From NCBI GenBank assembly GCA_947589665.1, contig CANQBJ010000005.1:1-61860 (forward strand): a DNA stretch of 61,860 bases. The letters run 5' to 3'. Source of the stretch: an uncultured Clostridia bacterium (GTDB lineage Bacteria > Bacillota > Clostridia > Lachnospirales > CAG-274). The notes under the pieces were generated by a model, which saw only the letters and a program-made list of their open reading frames with translations, had not been told where the DNA came from and searched no databases. A program made the translations under genes and the position numbers. Positions 36,001 to 44,554 of the stretch are shown here, in pieces. The number at the start of each line of letters is the position of its first letter. The first letter of the stretch is position 1.

Positions 36001-36825
36001 TATGTCCATAAGGCACTGAGGCTTGTTTTCCCTACCAAGCTCCTTCCTAAGATCGAGATATGTCTTATAGGCGTCGCTTATTACCTTCTTATACTTGCCC
36101 TCTTCTATCTCAACATCCGTAATATTTGTGGCAAAGGTAGTATGTCTGCAATGATCTGACCAATATGTATCTATAACTCTTATCTCCGTAATGCTTGGGT
36201 CTCTCTTTTCGGTGTCCCTAAAATATTCCTGACAGAAAATAATATCCGCGTCACTCATAGCAAGACCCAATTCGGCTCTGAATGCCTTAAGCTCGTCCTC
36301 GCTTTTATCTATAAAGCCCGCAATAGTTTCAACACTTGTTGGAATATTCAAATTCATTCTGAGAGTTTTGGGCTTTTCCATAGACGCTTCTCTTGAGTCC
36401 ACGGGATTGATGCAGTAATTCTTTATTTTTTCTATACTGTCTGCCATAAGCTTGCCCTTGAGTACAAATATCTTGGCTGCAGAAATAACCGCCTTATCAT
36501 CTCCTGATACTATCTGTACGCACTGCATGGCGGAGTCCGCTCTCTGATCGTACTGTCCCGGAAGATACTCCATGCCGAATACATATTCATCCTCTGCAAT
36601 ATCAAAGCCTTCAATATAGACATTATCTACGGGAGGCTCCGAAAATATAGTAGTCTTTGCAGCCTCAAAAGCCTCCTCGGAAATATCCTCGACGTCATAT
36701 CTGTAAAGTATCCTTAAGCCTTCAAGCTCGCTTATTTCCAGATTTTCCTTTACATCTGTATAAAGCTGACCCGCCTCAATATCGCAGCCCTTCTTTTTTT
36801 CCACATAAATTCTTCTTATAGCCAT
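33082..36825 (-). CDS. purL: Phosphoribosylformylglycinamidine synthase, single-chain form
   Basis: 1247 residues, the large single-polypeptide type found in Clostridia, combining the PurS-like N-terminus, two AIRS-like synthase halves and a glutaminase. The linker motif is DTYWSDHCRHTTF, the ATP site is FKNETHNHPTEIEPFGGAATCIGG, and the GATase domain (about 985-1240) has GSNCEYDTAKAF, catalytic Cys in GICNGFQALIKLG and the SHGEGRF His. It converts FGAR to FGAM, step 4 of purine synthesis. It starts 32 bp after tgt and probably shares its transcript. Confidence 0.97.
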   Translation of the reverse strand: MAIRRIYVEKKKGCDIEAGQLYTDVKENLEISELEGLRILYRYDVEDISEEAFEAAKTTIFSEPPVDNVYIEGFDIAEDEYVFGMEYLPGQYDQRADSAMQCVQIVSGDDKAVISAAKIFVLKGKLMADSIEKIKNYCINPVDSREASMEKPKTLRMNLNIPTSVETIAGFIDKSEDELKAFRAELGLAMSDADIIFCQEYFRDTEKRDPSITEIRVIDTYWSDHCRHTTFATNITDVEIEEGKYKKVISDAYKTYLDLRKELGRENKPQCLMDIAVIGMRALKKQGKLDNFDESEEINACSIVVPVDIDGKYEDYLIMFKNETHNHPTEIEPFGGAATCIGGCIRDPLSGRSYVYQAMRVTGAGDPTVPVSAALPGKLPQSKLVRSAAQGYSSYGNQIGLATGQVTEIYDEGYVTKRMEIGAVIAAARKSDVIRERPEKGDLIILTGGRTGRDGCGGATGSSKEHTEESILTCGAEVQKGNAPTERKIQRLFRNSEVSRMIKRCNDFGAGGVSVAIGELAEGLEINLDLVPKKYEGLDGTELAISESQERMAVVVDPENADRFIELANGENLEATVVATVTDDRRLKMFWNDKDIVNISRDFLDTNGAAQYSKVFVKSPADKPAKESADGDIKQKWLDNLSKLNVACQKGLAERFDSTIGAGTVLMPFGGTNQMTPIEAMAAKVPVLKGETNTATLMSFGYNPEVAKWSPFHGTCYAVVESVAKIVAAGGNYSSCRLTFQEYFEHLGTEPERWGKPFSALLGALVAQMRLGTAAIGGKDSMSGTFKDMDVPPTLVSFAVDAVNADNIISPEFKTIDSAIVKLTASYHKNDMPVFTDLIKNFEKVSKLIKERKVISAATIGIGGIAAAVSKMSFGNDIGAVINETDLFDYEYGSFILEIPYDSGDIENMLKGYNYKIIGYTTEDACIRANGVSITLDEAKRAWFKKLEKTFPTKYYKDFDKIDLTLKPFEIAIKKHSGKGIAAPRVFIPVFPGSNCEYDTAKAFERAGAVVDTFVVCNLTTDWLEQSIDKMAKMIDNSQIIMIPGGFSAGDEPEGSGKFIAAVFRNHKVKDATMRLLKERDGLMLGICNGFQALIKLGLVPYGEIRDMEDNSPTLTFNTIGRHVSCLADTKIISNKSPWLWNTSVGSVHRVAFSHGEGRFMADETVIKALAENGQIATQYVDNHSVPTYDIRYNPNGSVYSVEGITSPDGRVFGKMGHSERYAKGLFKNVPGEKDQKIFLSGVEYFK

Positions 36826-36857
36826 ATTGTCGTCACTCCATTCTTCAATATTCTTTT

Positions 36858-37994
36858 CTATTTTTTATCGTTTTCCAGAAAACCGTCAAGTCTCATTTTC
36901 TTATATTGTGCAAAGCTGCCTTCGTCAAGGGCATTCCTTATCTCCTCCATCATATTGTTGAAGAAGTAAAGGTTGTGCAGAACACATAATCTCATGGCAA
37001 GCATTTCCTTTGCCTTAAAGAGATGACGAATATAAGCCTTTGTATATCGCTGACAGGTCGGGCAATGGCAGTCCTCTGCAATAGGAGTATCGTCAAGCTC
37101 ATATTTTGCATTATTCAAATTCAGCTTGCCTTTGTTGGTATATACGTTGGCATGTCTGCCGTTTCTGGCAGGCAGCACACAGTCGAAGAAGTCGATACCT
37201 CTGTCCACAGCCTCCAGTATATTTGCAGGCGTTCCCACACCCATAAGGTATGTTGGCTTATTCTGAGGAAGATAAGGCACAACGCTTTCTATGATATCAT
37301 ACATCTGCTCATGGCTTTCACCTACAGCCAAGCCGCCTATGGCATAGCCCGACAGATCAAATTCGCTTATTCTCTTTGCGTGATCTATCCTTATATCCTT
37401 GTATATACCTCCCTGATTGATGCCGAACAAAAGCTGATTTTTATTAATGGTATCATCCAAAGTGTTAAGTTCATTAAGCTTAACTATACATCTTTCAAGC
37501 CAGCGCGTTGTCCTTTCGACAGAATTTAGCATATATTTTCTTTCCGAAAGAGCAGGCGGGCATTCGTCAAATGCCATAGCTATAGTCGAGCCTAAATTAG
37601 ACTGTATAGTCATACTTTCCTCTGGTCCCATAAATATTTTGTGTCCGTCTATATGGGAATTGAAATATACTCCCTCTTCCCTGATATTTCTCAGCGCAGC
37701 AAGAGAGAATACCTGAAATCCACCTGAATCCGTAAGTATAGGCTTGTCCCATACCATAAACTTATGGAGACCTCCAAGCTGCTTTACTACTCTATCCCCC
37801 GGTCTTAAATGAAGGTGATAGGTATTGGAAAGCTCCACCTGGCATTTTATATTATTCAAGTCCTCAGAAGATACGGCGCCCTTTATGGCGGCTGCCGTAC
37901 CTACATTCATAAACACGGGGGTCTGTATTGCGCCGTGTACCGTTTCAAACACACCGCGTTTTGCCATACCCTCTGTTTTCAGTAATTTGTACAT
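36858..37994 (-). CDS. tgt: tRNA-guanine transglycosylase
   Basis: 378 residues from the ATG at 37992-37994, which has GAGG 7 bp upstream; an ATG four codons earlier overlaps that site. DSGGFQVFSL carries the first catalytic Asp, LAVGESHEQM and DCVLPARNGRHANVYT the second, and CHCPTCQRYTKAYIRHL the zinc site. It exchanges guanine 34 for preQ1 in tRNAs with GUN anticodons, the step before QueA. Confidence 0.97.
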   Translation of the reverse strand: MYKLLKTEGMAKRGVFETVHGAIQTPVFMNVGTAAAIKGAVSSEDLNNIKCQVELSNTYHLHLRPGDRVVKQLGGLHKFMVWDKPILTDSGGFQVFSLAALRNIREEGVYFNSHIDGHKIFMGPEESMTIQSNLGSTIAMAFDECPPALSERKYMLNSVERTTRWLERCIVKLNELNTLDDTINKNQLLFGINQGGIYKDIRIDHAKRISEFDLSGYAIGGLAVGESHEQMYDIIESVVPYLPQNKPTYLMGVGTPANILEAVDRGIDFFDCVLPARNGRHANVYTNKGKLNLNNAKYELDDTPIAEDCHCPTCQRYTKAYIRHLFKAKEMLAMRLCVLHNLYFFNNMMEEIRNALDEGSFAQYKKMRLDGFLENDKK

Positions 37995-38024
37995 ATTAAA
38001 CCTCATTTTAATTAATATAAAATC

Positions 38025-38053
38025 AGTATACTACAATTTTCCGATTTAATCAA
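38025..38053 (-). promoter_or_regulatory. tgt-purL promoter
   Basis: Minus strand: TTGATT (38053-38048), 17 bp, TATACT (38030-38025). It stands back to back with the divergent promoter at 38061, seven bases away. Confidence 0.65.
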
Positions 38054-38060
38054 TTTATAA

Positions 38061-38089
38061 TTGCAAGTTTGTGCAAAAAATTATATACT
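38061..38089 (+). promoter_or_regulatory. Promoter of the THUMP methyltransferase
   Basis: TTGCAA (38061-38066), 17 bp, TATACT (38084-38089). Leader of about 33 bases with ACGGAG before the ATG. Confidence 0.65.
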
Positions 38090-38128
38090 TAATATAAGAA
38101 CAAAATACAAATAATACGGAGAATAATT

Positions 38129-39268
38129 ATGAAAGAATTTAAGATACAACTGACCTGCTCCTTCGGACTGGAGGCAGTTGTAAAAAGAGAAGCTGAAAAG
38201 CTAGGCTTTGAAAGCCTGTCTGTATCAGACGGGTATGTTGAGTTTACGGGAGACCTTAAGGATATGGCAAAGGCAAATATAGGCTTAAGGGCAGCAGACA
38301 AGGTACTTCTTGTAATAGGCAGGTTTCAGGCTGTTACCTTTGAGCAGCTTTTCGATCAGACATATGAACTGCCATGGACAGACATTATACCAAAGGACGC
38401 TAATTTCATAATAACGGGCAAGTCCTTTAAATCCACACTTTCAAGCGTTCCTGCCTGTCAGTCTATAGTCGAAAAAGCCGTTATAAAAAAATTGCAGACA
38501 AAATACGCTATAAGCCGCTTCCCCAAAACAGGCACCGAATACACTATACAGGCGGCACTTCTGAAAAACACCGTTACCATAACGCTTAACACCTCAGGGC
38601 ACTCACTTCACAAGAGAGGGTACAGACACGGGCAGGTCATAGCTCCTTTAAAGGAAACAATGGCAGCGGCTCTTATAGAACTGAGCTATTGGAGAAAGGA
38701 CAGAATATTCCTTGACCCCTGCTGCGGCTCCGGTACAATACCCATTGAGGCAGCTATGATAGGCAGAAATATTGCTCCCGGCATTATGCGGAAATTTGCT
38801 GCCGAAGGCTGGGAATTTGTTCCCTCGGATATATGGAAGGAGGCAAGGAAAGAGGCTTATGCTGCCATAGATTACGATACTCCTCTCAGAATATACAGTT
38901 CCGATATAAACAGGCACGCTATAGAAATTTCAAAGGTAAATGCGGAAAATGCAGGAGTTGACGACTGTATAGAATTTGAGTGCGTTCCCTTCAACAAGCT
39001 AAAGCTTAAAGGCGATTACGGAGTGTGCATAGCCAACCCACCCTATGCGGAAAGAATGGGCGATCTTGCCGATGTGGAAAGGCTATACAGAGATATGGGA
39101 AATCTTTTCAGGCAAAACGATACCTGGTCAGCTTATTTCATAACCTCCCACGAAGGCTTTGAAAAGCTATACGGCAGAAGAGCAGACAAAAAGAGGAAGC
39201 TCTTCAACGGCAATGTAAAGACAGATTATTATCAGTATTTCGGCAAAAGACCGCCTAAAAACTCATAG
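38129..39268 (+). CDS. THUMP-domain class I RNA methyltransferase (RlmL/YpsC-like)
   Basis: 379 residues. The N-terminal ferredoxin-like and THUMP region covers about 1-155. The Rossmann methyltransferase domain has the SAM loop LDPCCGSGTIPIEAAMIGRN and the catalytic NPPYAERM motif, which marks N2-guanine or related base methylation. The family modifies 23S rRNA (RlmL, m2G2445) in E. coli; the Gram-positive YpsC branch is less characterised. Only typical plus-strand housekeeping gene in this stretch; divergent from tgt. Confidence 0.93.
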   Translation: MKEFKIQLTCSFGLEAVVKREAEKLGFESLSVSDGYVEFTGDLKDMAKANIGLRAADKVLLVIGRFQAVTFEQLFDQTYELPWTDIIPKDANFIITGKSFKSTLSSVPACQSIVEKAVIKKLQTKYAISRFPKTGTEYTIQAALLKNTVTITLNTSGHSLHKRGYRHGQVIAPLKETMAAALIELSYWRKDRIFLDPCCGSGTIPIEAAMIGRNIAPGIMRKFAAEGWEFVPSDIWKEARKEAYAAIDYDTPLRIYSSDINRHAIEISKVNAENAGVDDCIEFECVPFNKLKLKGDYGVCIANPPYAERMGDLADVERLYRDMGNLFRQNDTWSAYFITSHEGFEKLYGRRADKKRKLFNGNVKTDYYQYFGKRPPKNS

Positions 39269-39314
39269 AAAATTGCTGAACTCAGACGGAATATTTATTT
39301 TTCAGAACATAGAT

Positions 39315-39568
39315 TTTATGTTAGTAACTCGACCCTATCGACAGCCCAACGCAAATGTATTTTAAATTCAACGAAGTGGTTGGGCTGCCACTTCCCCTTG
39401 CGAAGGGGAAGTTTAGGTATATGCCTTTTAAAGTCGCTTATTTACTTAGAAAAACAACAACTAAGCTGCTTTCACAGTCTTTGCGGTAAATAACCTCCCC
39501 TAGCGTTAGCGTCGGAGGGGAGGGGGACCAACCGGAGGTTGGTGGAAGGGTCGAGTTACTAGCATAAA
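39315..39568. mobile_element. MITE-like structured intergenic element with 22 bp terminal inverted repeats
   Basis: Ends 39315-39336 and 39547-39568 are inverted copies with one mismatch (core TAGTAACTCGACCCT). No reading frame of note. Inside are further hairpins: CCCAAC with GTTGGG (about 39345-39384), a CTTCCCC/GGGGAAG stem (39389-39412), CCTCCCC/GGGGAGG around 39493-39522, and CCAACC/GGTTGG (about 39528-39543). G+C composition is higher than the flanks. No transposase is present, so it would move passively. Similar structured repeats are common between genes of gut Firmicutes (recollection, not a search). Confidence 0.7.
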
Positions 39569-39588
39569 CAAAAATTTACCAAAAAAAG

Positions 39589-39634
39589 AAACTGCCACAA
39601 CAGCATTTTTCCCTTATGCTTATTGCGGCAGTTT
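39589..39634 (-). terminator. ftsY terminator
   Basis: Long imperfect stem AAACTGCC.../...GGCAGTTT with inner ATGCT/AGCAT pairing and a seven-T tract on the minus strand; ends 5 bp from the ftsY stop. Confidence 0.8.
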
Positions 39635-39638
39635 TTTA

Positions 39639-40856
39639 CTATTCTTCAAATAATGCCCTGGCAAAGTCCTTTGAACTGAATGGCTGAAGATCGTTGATAC
39701 CTTCGCCTACACCTACGAAACGCACAGGTATATTCATTTCATTCTTAATGGCAAGCACAATACCACCCTTGGCAGTACCGTCCAGCTTTGTAAGAACGAT
39801 ACCGCTTATATCGGCAACATCATTGAAAAGCTTTGCCTGTTGTATGGCATTCTGTCCCGTTGTAGCATCCAGTACAAGAAAGACCTCGGTATGCGCCTGA
39901 GAATATTCCTTTTCTATGATGCCTGCTATTTTCTTAAGCTCGTTCATAAGATTTTTCTTATTGTGGAGCCTGCCTGCCGTATCACATATAAGAAGATCGG
40001 TCTTTCTTGCCTTGGCAGCCTGCACCGCATCAAATACTACTGCGCCTGGGTCGGAATTTTCCTGATGCTTTATAACATCACAGCCGTTTCTGTCGCCCCA
40101 TATTTGAAGCTGATCTATGGCGGCAGCCCTGAAGGTATCGGCAGCAGCCAGAAGTACAGACTTTCCCTCACCCATATAATTATGAGCAAGCTTGCCTATG
40201 GTAGTGGTCTTTCCTACTCCGTTTACACCTATAACAAGTATTACAGAAGGCGTAGGCAATTCAAGAGGTTCTTCATCCTTTTCAAGTATTTCGGAAATAA
40301 CCTCTTCAAGAGCATTCTTTACATCGGCTGTATCCGTTATTCTATTACTTTTCACCTTATCCCTGAGCTGATCTATGATATATACTGAGGTCTCAACACC
40401 TATATCTGCCATTATAAGCGTTTCCTCAAGCTCTTCAAAAAGCTCCTCGTCTACCTTTACAAAGGATTTCAACACATTGTCAACACCCGACATAATATTA
40501 TCCCTTGTTTTGGTAAGTCCAGCCTTTATCTTTGCAAAAAAGCCCTGTTTGGGAACAGCTTCATCCACGGTTTCGTCAGTGGTATTTTCTTCCTCAGAAG
40601 TTTCATCATCCTCTGCTTTCTCTTCTGCTTTTTCCTCTATATGCTCTTCTGTTATTTCGTCTGTATTTTTTTCCGGTGTTTCGTCTGTATCAAGAAGAAC
40701 CTCTTCTTCAAATTCCTTAAATTCTTCAAGCTTTTCAAGGTCATCAAGCTCTTCCTCGTCCTCAAGTCGGTCAAGCTCCTCTATATCCTCGCTGCTCTCG
40801 GAAAACACTTCGGTTTCATCTATATTCTTCTTTTTAAGAAAATCAAACAATGCCAT
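39639..40856 (-). CDS. ftsY: Signal recognition particle receptor FtsY
   Basis: 405 residues. A very acidic N-terminal A domain (about 15-100, Glu/Asp rich) precedes the NG GTPase domain. G1 is GVNGVGKTTTIGKLA, G3 DTAGRLHNK, G4 TKLDGTAKGG, and the end GVGEGINDLQPF is FtsY-specific. It receives SRP-ribosome complexes at the membrane and delivers them to the translocon. It overlaps smc by one base (TAATG), the usual smc-ftsY order. Confidence 0.97.
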   Translation of the reverse strand: MALFDFLKKKNIDETEVFSESSEDIEELDRLEDEEELDDLEKLEEFKEFEEEVLLDTDETPEKNTDEITEEHIEEKAEEKAEDDETSEEENTTDETVDEAVPKQGFFAKIKAGLTKTRDNIMSGVDNVLKSFVKVDEELFEELEETLIMADIGVETSVYIIDQLRDKVKSNRITDTADVKNALEEVISEILEKDEEPLELPTPSVILVIGVNGVGKTTTIGKLAHNYMGEGKSVLLAAADTFRAAAIDQLQIWGDRNGCDVIKHQENSDPGAVVFDAVQAAKARKTDLLICDTAGRLHNKKNLMNELKKIAGIIEKEYSQAHTEVFLVLDATTGQNAIQQAKLFNDVADISGIVLTKLDGTAKGGIVLAIKNEMNIPVRFVGVGEGINDLQPFSSKDFARALFEE

Positions 40857-43800
40857 TAAATGACACCCCTTTCATTAAATTTAACAGATACCAGCTTGGA
40901 TATACCCTGCTCCTGCATGGTCACACCGTAGAGAATATCGGCAGCCTCCATAGTACCCTTCCTGTGAGTAATTACTATAAACTGAGTATCATCTGTGAAA
41001 TTACTGAGATAGTCCGCATATCTCACTACATTTGCATCGTCAAGAGCCGCCTCGATCTCGTCAAGTATACAGAAAGGAGAAGGCTTCATCTTAAGTATGG
41101 CAAAGAGAAGCGCCATTGCCGTAAGCGCCTTTTCGCCGCCTGATAAAAGCATCATATTCTGCAATGTCTTTCCCGGCGGCTGCACTATGATATCTATACC
41201 ACAGTTAAGTATGTCCTCTCCGTCGGCAAGCTTTAAATCGGCAACACCGCCCCCGAACATTTCCGAAAAGGTCTGCTTGAAGTTCTTGCTTATAAGAGCA
41301 AACTGCTCTGTAAATTGCTTTTCCATCATAGAATTAAGGTCGTCTATGATAGTAACAAGCTTTTTCTCCGTTTCCAGTATATCATCTCTGTTCTTTGTAA
41401 GGAAATCATATCTTTCTTTGACCTCGGCATATTCGTCAACTGCATTCAGATTTACATTGCCAAGAGCCTTTATCTGATTTCTGAGTTTCTTTTCCTCTGA
41501 TTTAAGCTCACTGTCGGACATATCCAGCCTTTCTGACATCTTGGCTGTGACATATGTAATCTCATATTCCTCCCACATAGAGTCATAGAGCGCCCTGCTC
41601 TTTTCATCTGTATTTGTCTTGCGTAACTCAAGTCTGTCAAGCTCTCTTTCAAGGGCAGTTTTGGTCTCAAGCTGATTTTTGATATCCTTTTCGACCTCAT
41701 CAAGAGCATTGTTTTTATCTGACTTACGGGAATAAAATCTTTCCTGCTCCTCAAAAAGGTCCTCATATTCTGTCCTCAGAGCTTCAATGACATTGGTAAG
41801 CTCAGACATTTCATTCTGTTTACGGGATATTTCCTCGGTAATTCCCGCTATGCTGTTCTCTCCCTCTGCAACAGAGTTCCTGAGAGCAGTTATCTCCTCG
41901 CTTATTCTGTCTGCATCGCTGTTAAGAGTATATATATCGTTTTCAAGCTGATTAAGCTCTACTCTCATAGCGGCAATTTCCTCATTGCTTGCCTCTCTTG
42001 TATCCCTGTCGGACTGTATAAGGCTCTGAAACTCATTTAGCTTATTGTTTATTTCTTCAATTTCGGCATTAATATTGCCAAGAGCTATATTGAGTTTATT
42101 TTTCTCCTCATTGCCATTTTCTATTGTAATTGTAAGCTCAGAAAGCTCAGTCCTTGCATTTTCCAATCTTGTATTTATATCCTCGGCATACTCCTGCGCC
42201 TGATCTATCTTTGCAGCTGCCTCTGTCTTTCTTATATTTATATCCTGAAGCTCGTCCTTTGCCTCTGTTATCTTATAATCCAGGTTTTCGCATATTTCAG
42301 ACATCTTCTCTACATCTGCATCTGTAGCAGCCTGCTCCTCATAAAGAGCCTTAAGCTCCTCTCTGAGCGTCGCTATCTCTCTTCCTCTGGAGAATATAGA
42401 CGCTGTCTTTCTGTGCATGGAACCGCCTGTCATAGAGCCGCCTGCATTTATAAGCTCGCCTTCAAGGGTAACAATTTTATAGGCATACTTGGTCTTTTTT
42501 GCAAGGTCTACGGCATTATCTATATTGTCGGCTACGATCACTCTTTCCAGAAGTGAAGACATAATATTCTCGTATTCTCTTGAATAATCTATAAGCTCCT
42601 TTGCAATTCCCAGAACTCCCTTTTCCTTAAGTATATTATACTTTTCGGCTCCCATAGTCTTGGGCTTTATAGCAGTCATAGGCAGGAAGGTCGCCCTTCC
42701 CTTGTTATTTTTCTTAAGGAAATTAATAGCCTTTTTTACATCTTCCTCCGTTCTTGCTATTATATTCTGAACGGCAGAGCCTAAAGCTACTTCTATCGCC
42801 GTTTCATACTTCTTATCAAGGTTTATGATCTCGCCCACTGCGCCGCATATTCCCTTGAAATCCGCATTTTTGCTGTCTCTCTGAGCCAGTACTGCCTTAA
42901 CACCATCATAATAGCCCTCATAGCTTTTTTCAAGCTCTGAAAGTATTCTGAGCCTTGAATTTTTTTCCTGTATGGCTCTGTTTACGTCAGACTGCCTTTG
43001 CCTTGCCGCCTGTGTATTTTCAAGCAGCTTATTGTACTGCTCTGTCATTTTGTCAATATTTTCAATATTGAGCCTTGCAGCCTTTTCAGCCCTGTCCATT
43101 TCCTTCTGAGCCTCGGAAAGTGCAGCATTTCTCTCTCCCTGCTGTATCTCAAGGGCAGCGGTATCACCGTCAAGCTGTTCTCTTCTTATATCCAACTGTA
43201 CGAGCATAGCCTCAGTTTTGCTTATTTCATTTTTAACATCGGTAGCCTTGTTCATTTTGGCTATTACATCTGAATTATACCTGTTTAAAAGCTCTTCTCT
43301 TTCGCTTACCTGTGTGCTGAGTTCTGAAAATACCTTTATCTTTTCGTCATATGTCTTTTTCTTTTCCTGTAAAAGAGCAGATTTCTCCTCTATCTCCTTT
43401 TTAACAGATACAATACTGTCTTCCTTTTCCTCTATGGTCTTGCTGCCTGTTTTGTTTTCGCTGTTGATCCTTTCGATATTTTCATTGAGATAGTCTATTG
43501 ACTGCTGACAAAGCTTTACATCATTTTCCTTCTGTTCTCTTTCCGAACGCTTGTTGCCAATATCCTCTGTTATCTGCTCAAGCTTATTTTCTATGTCTGA
43601 TATCTCATTCTTTATGCCCGACTTTTTTTCTGTCAGTTTTTTTTCATTTTCTACCTCTGTGGCAATATCAGAGTTAAGCTGTGTAATCTGCTTGTCCAGT
43701 TCGTTTATCTCGTTTTCAAATTTAGCCGCATCTCTTACAAATATATTTATTCTCACAAGCTTAAGCTTATCCGAAAGAATAATGCATTTCTTCGCCTTTT

Positions 43801-44428
43801 CCGCCTGTACCTCAAGAGGACCTACCTGCTTTTCAAGTTCGTCTATTATATCATTTACCCTTATAAGGTTTTCCCTTTCCTTATTCAGCTTGTTGGTTGC
43901 CTCCGTACATCTTGTCCTGTACTTTACGATACCGGCAGCCTCTTCAAAAAGATGACGTCTGTCCTCGGACTTTGTAGAAAGTATTTCGTCTATCCTTCCC
44001 TGGCCGACAATGGAATAACCCTCCTTGCCTACACCGGTATCCATAAAAAGCTCAAGTATATCCTTTGCACGGCATTTTGTACCGTTTATTATGTAATCGC
44101 TTTCGCCCGAACGATATACTCTTCTTGTAACGGTTACTTCGCTGTAATCTATATTCAGCTTTCTGTCTGAATTATCAAGTATAAGAGATACCTCGGCAAA
44201 GCCTAAGGGCTTTCTGTTGGCGGTGCCGTTGAATATAACGTCCTCCATTTTACTGCCTCTCAAATTTTTAGCGCTTTTTTCACCCAGTACCCAGCGCACA
44301 GCGTCAGCTATATTGCTTTTGCCGCTGCCATTGGGACCTACTACGGCAGTTATACCCTTGTTAAATTCCAGCTTTATCTTTTCGGGAAAGGACTTGAAGC
44401 CCTGCATTTCTAATCTTTTAAGATACAT
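40856..44428 (-). CDS. smc: Chromosome segregation protein SMC
   Basis: 1190 residues. Walker A is VGPNGSGKSNI at 31-41; long coiled coils cover about 170-500 and 680-1010, around a hinge at about 515-650 (GAVGEIINLDKKYETAIEVALG). The C-terminal signature is LLSGGEKALTAMALLFAI and Walker B is FCILDEIEAALDDANV. The dimeric ATPase compacts and separates chromosomes with ScpA and ScpB. rnc, often directly upstream in Firmicutes, is absent; purH lies there instead, after a terminator. Confidence 0.98.
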   Translation of the reverse strand: MYLKRLEMQGFKSFPEKIKLEFNKGITAVVGPNGSGKSNIADAVRWVLGEKSAKNLRGSKMEDVIFNGTANRKPLGFAEVSLILDNSDRKLNIDYSEVTVTRRVYRSGESDYIINGTKCRAKDILELFMDTGVGKEGYSIVGQGRIDEILSTKSEDRRHLFEEAAGIVKYRTRCTEATNKLNKERENLIRVNDIIDELEKQVGPLEVQAEKAKKCIILSDKLKLVRINIFVRDAAKFENEINELDKQITQLNSDIATEVENEKKLTEKKSGIKNEISDIENKLEQITEDIGNKRSEREQKENDVKLCQQSIDYLNENIERINSENKTGSKTIEEKEDSIVSVKKEIEEKSALLQEKKKTYDEKIKVFSELSTQVSEREELLNRYNSDVIAKMNKATDVKNEISKTEAMLVQLDIRREQLDGDTAALEIQQGERNAALSEAQKEMDRAEKAARLNIENIDKMTEQYNKLLENTQAARQRQSDVNRAIQEKNSRLRILSELEKSYEGYYDGVKAVLAQRDSKNADFKGICGAVGEIINLDKKYETAIEVALGSAVQNIIARTEEDVKKAINFLKKNNKGRATFLPMTAIKPKTMGAEKYNILKEKGVLGIAKELIDYSREYENIMSSLLERVIVADNIDNAVDLAKKTKYAYKIVTLEGELINAGGSMTGGSMHRKTASIFSRGREIATLREELKALYEEQAATDADVEKMSEICENLDYKITEAKDELQDINIRKTEAAAKIDQAQEYAEDINTRLENARTELSELTITIENGNEEKNKLNIALGNINAEIEEINNKLNEFQSLIQSDRDTREASNEEIAAMRVELNQLENDIYTLNSDADRISEEITALRNSVAEGENSIAGITEEISRKQNEMSELTNVIEALRTEYEDLFEEQERFYSRKSDKNNALDEVEKDIKNQLETKTALERELDRLELRKTNTDEKSRALYDSMWEEYEITYVTAKMSERLDMSDSELKSEEKKLRNQIKALGNVNLNAVDEYAEVKERYDFLTKNRDDILETEKKLVTIIDDLNSMMEKQFTEQFALISKNFKQTFSEMFGGGVADLKLADGEDILNCGIDIIVQPPGKTLQNMMLLSGGEKALTAMALLFAILKMKPSPFCILDEIEAALDDANVVRYADYLSNFTDDTQFIVITHRKGTMEAADILYGVTMQEQGISKLVSVKFNERGVI

Positions 44429-44500
44429 ATTACATTTCTCCGTCAGTTAGTTTTACATACATAGTAAGTATATCATATAATACATAAAATTTCCACATAA

Positions 44501-44531
44501 AAATTATCTCCCAATTATAGGGAGATAATTT
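44501..44531. terminator. Terminator after purH
   Basis: Perfect 12 bp stem AAATTATCTCCC/GGGAGATAATTT, 7-base loop, lying 24 bp beyond the purH stop. Confidence 0.8.
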
Positions 44532-44554
44532 TAAATAAATTTCTCAAATAAAGC

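Noticed and set aside
39315..39568. CRISPR array
   Set aside because: No regularly spaced direct repeats; the repeats are inverted and unequal.
40375..40863. Ser-rich 162-codon plus-strand frame
   Set aside because: Mirror image of the acidic N-terminus of FtsY.
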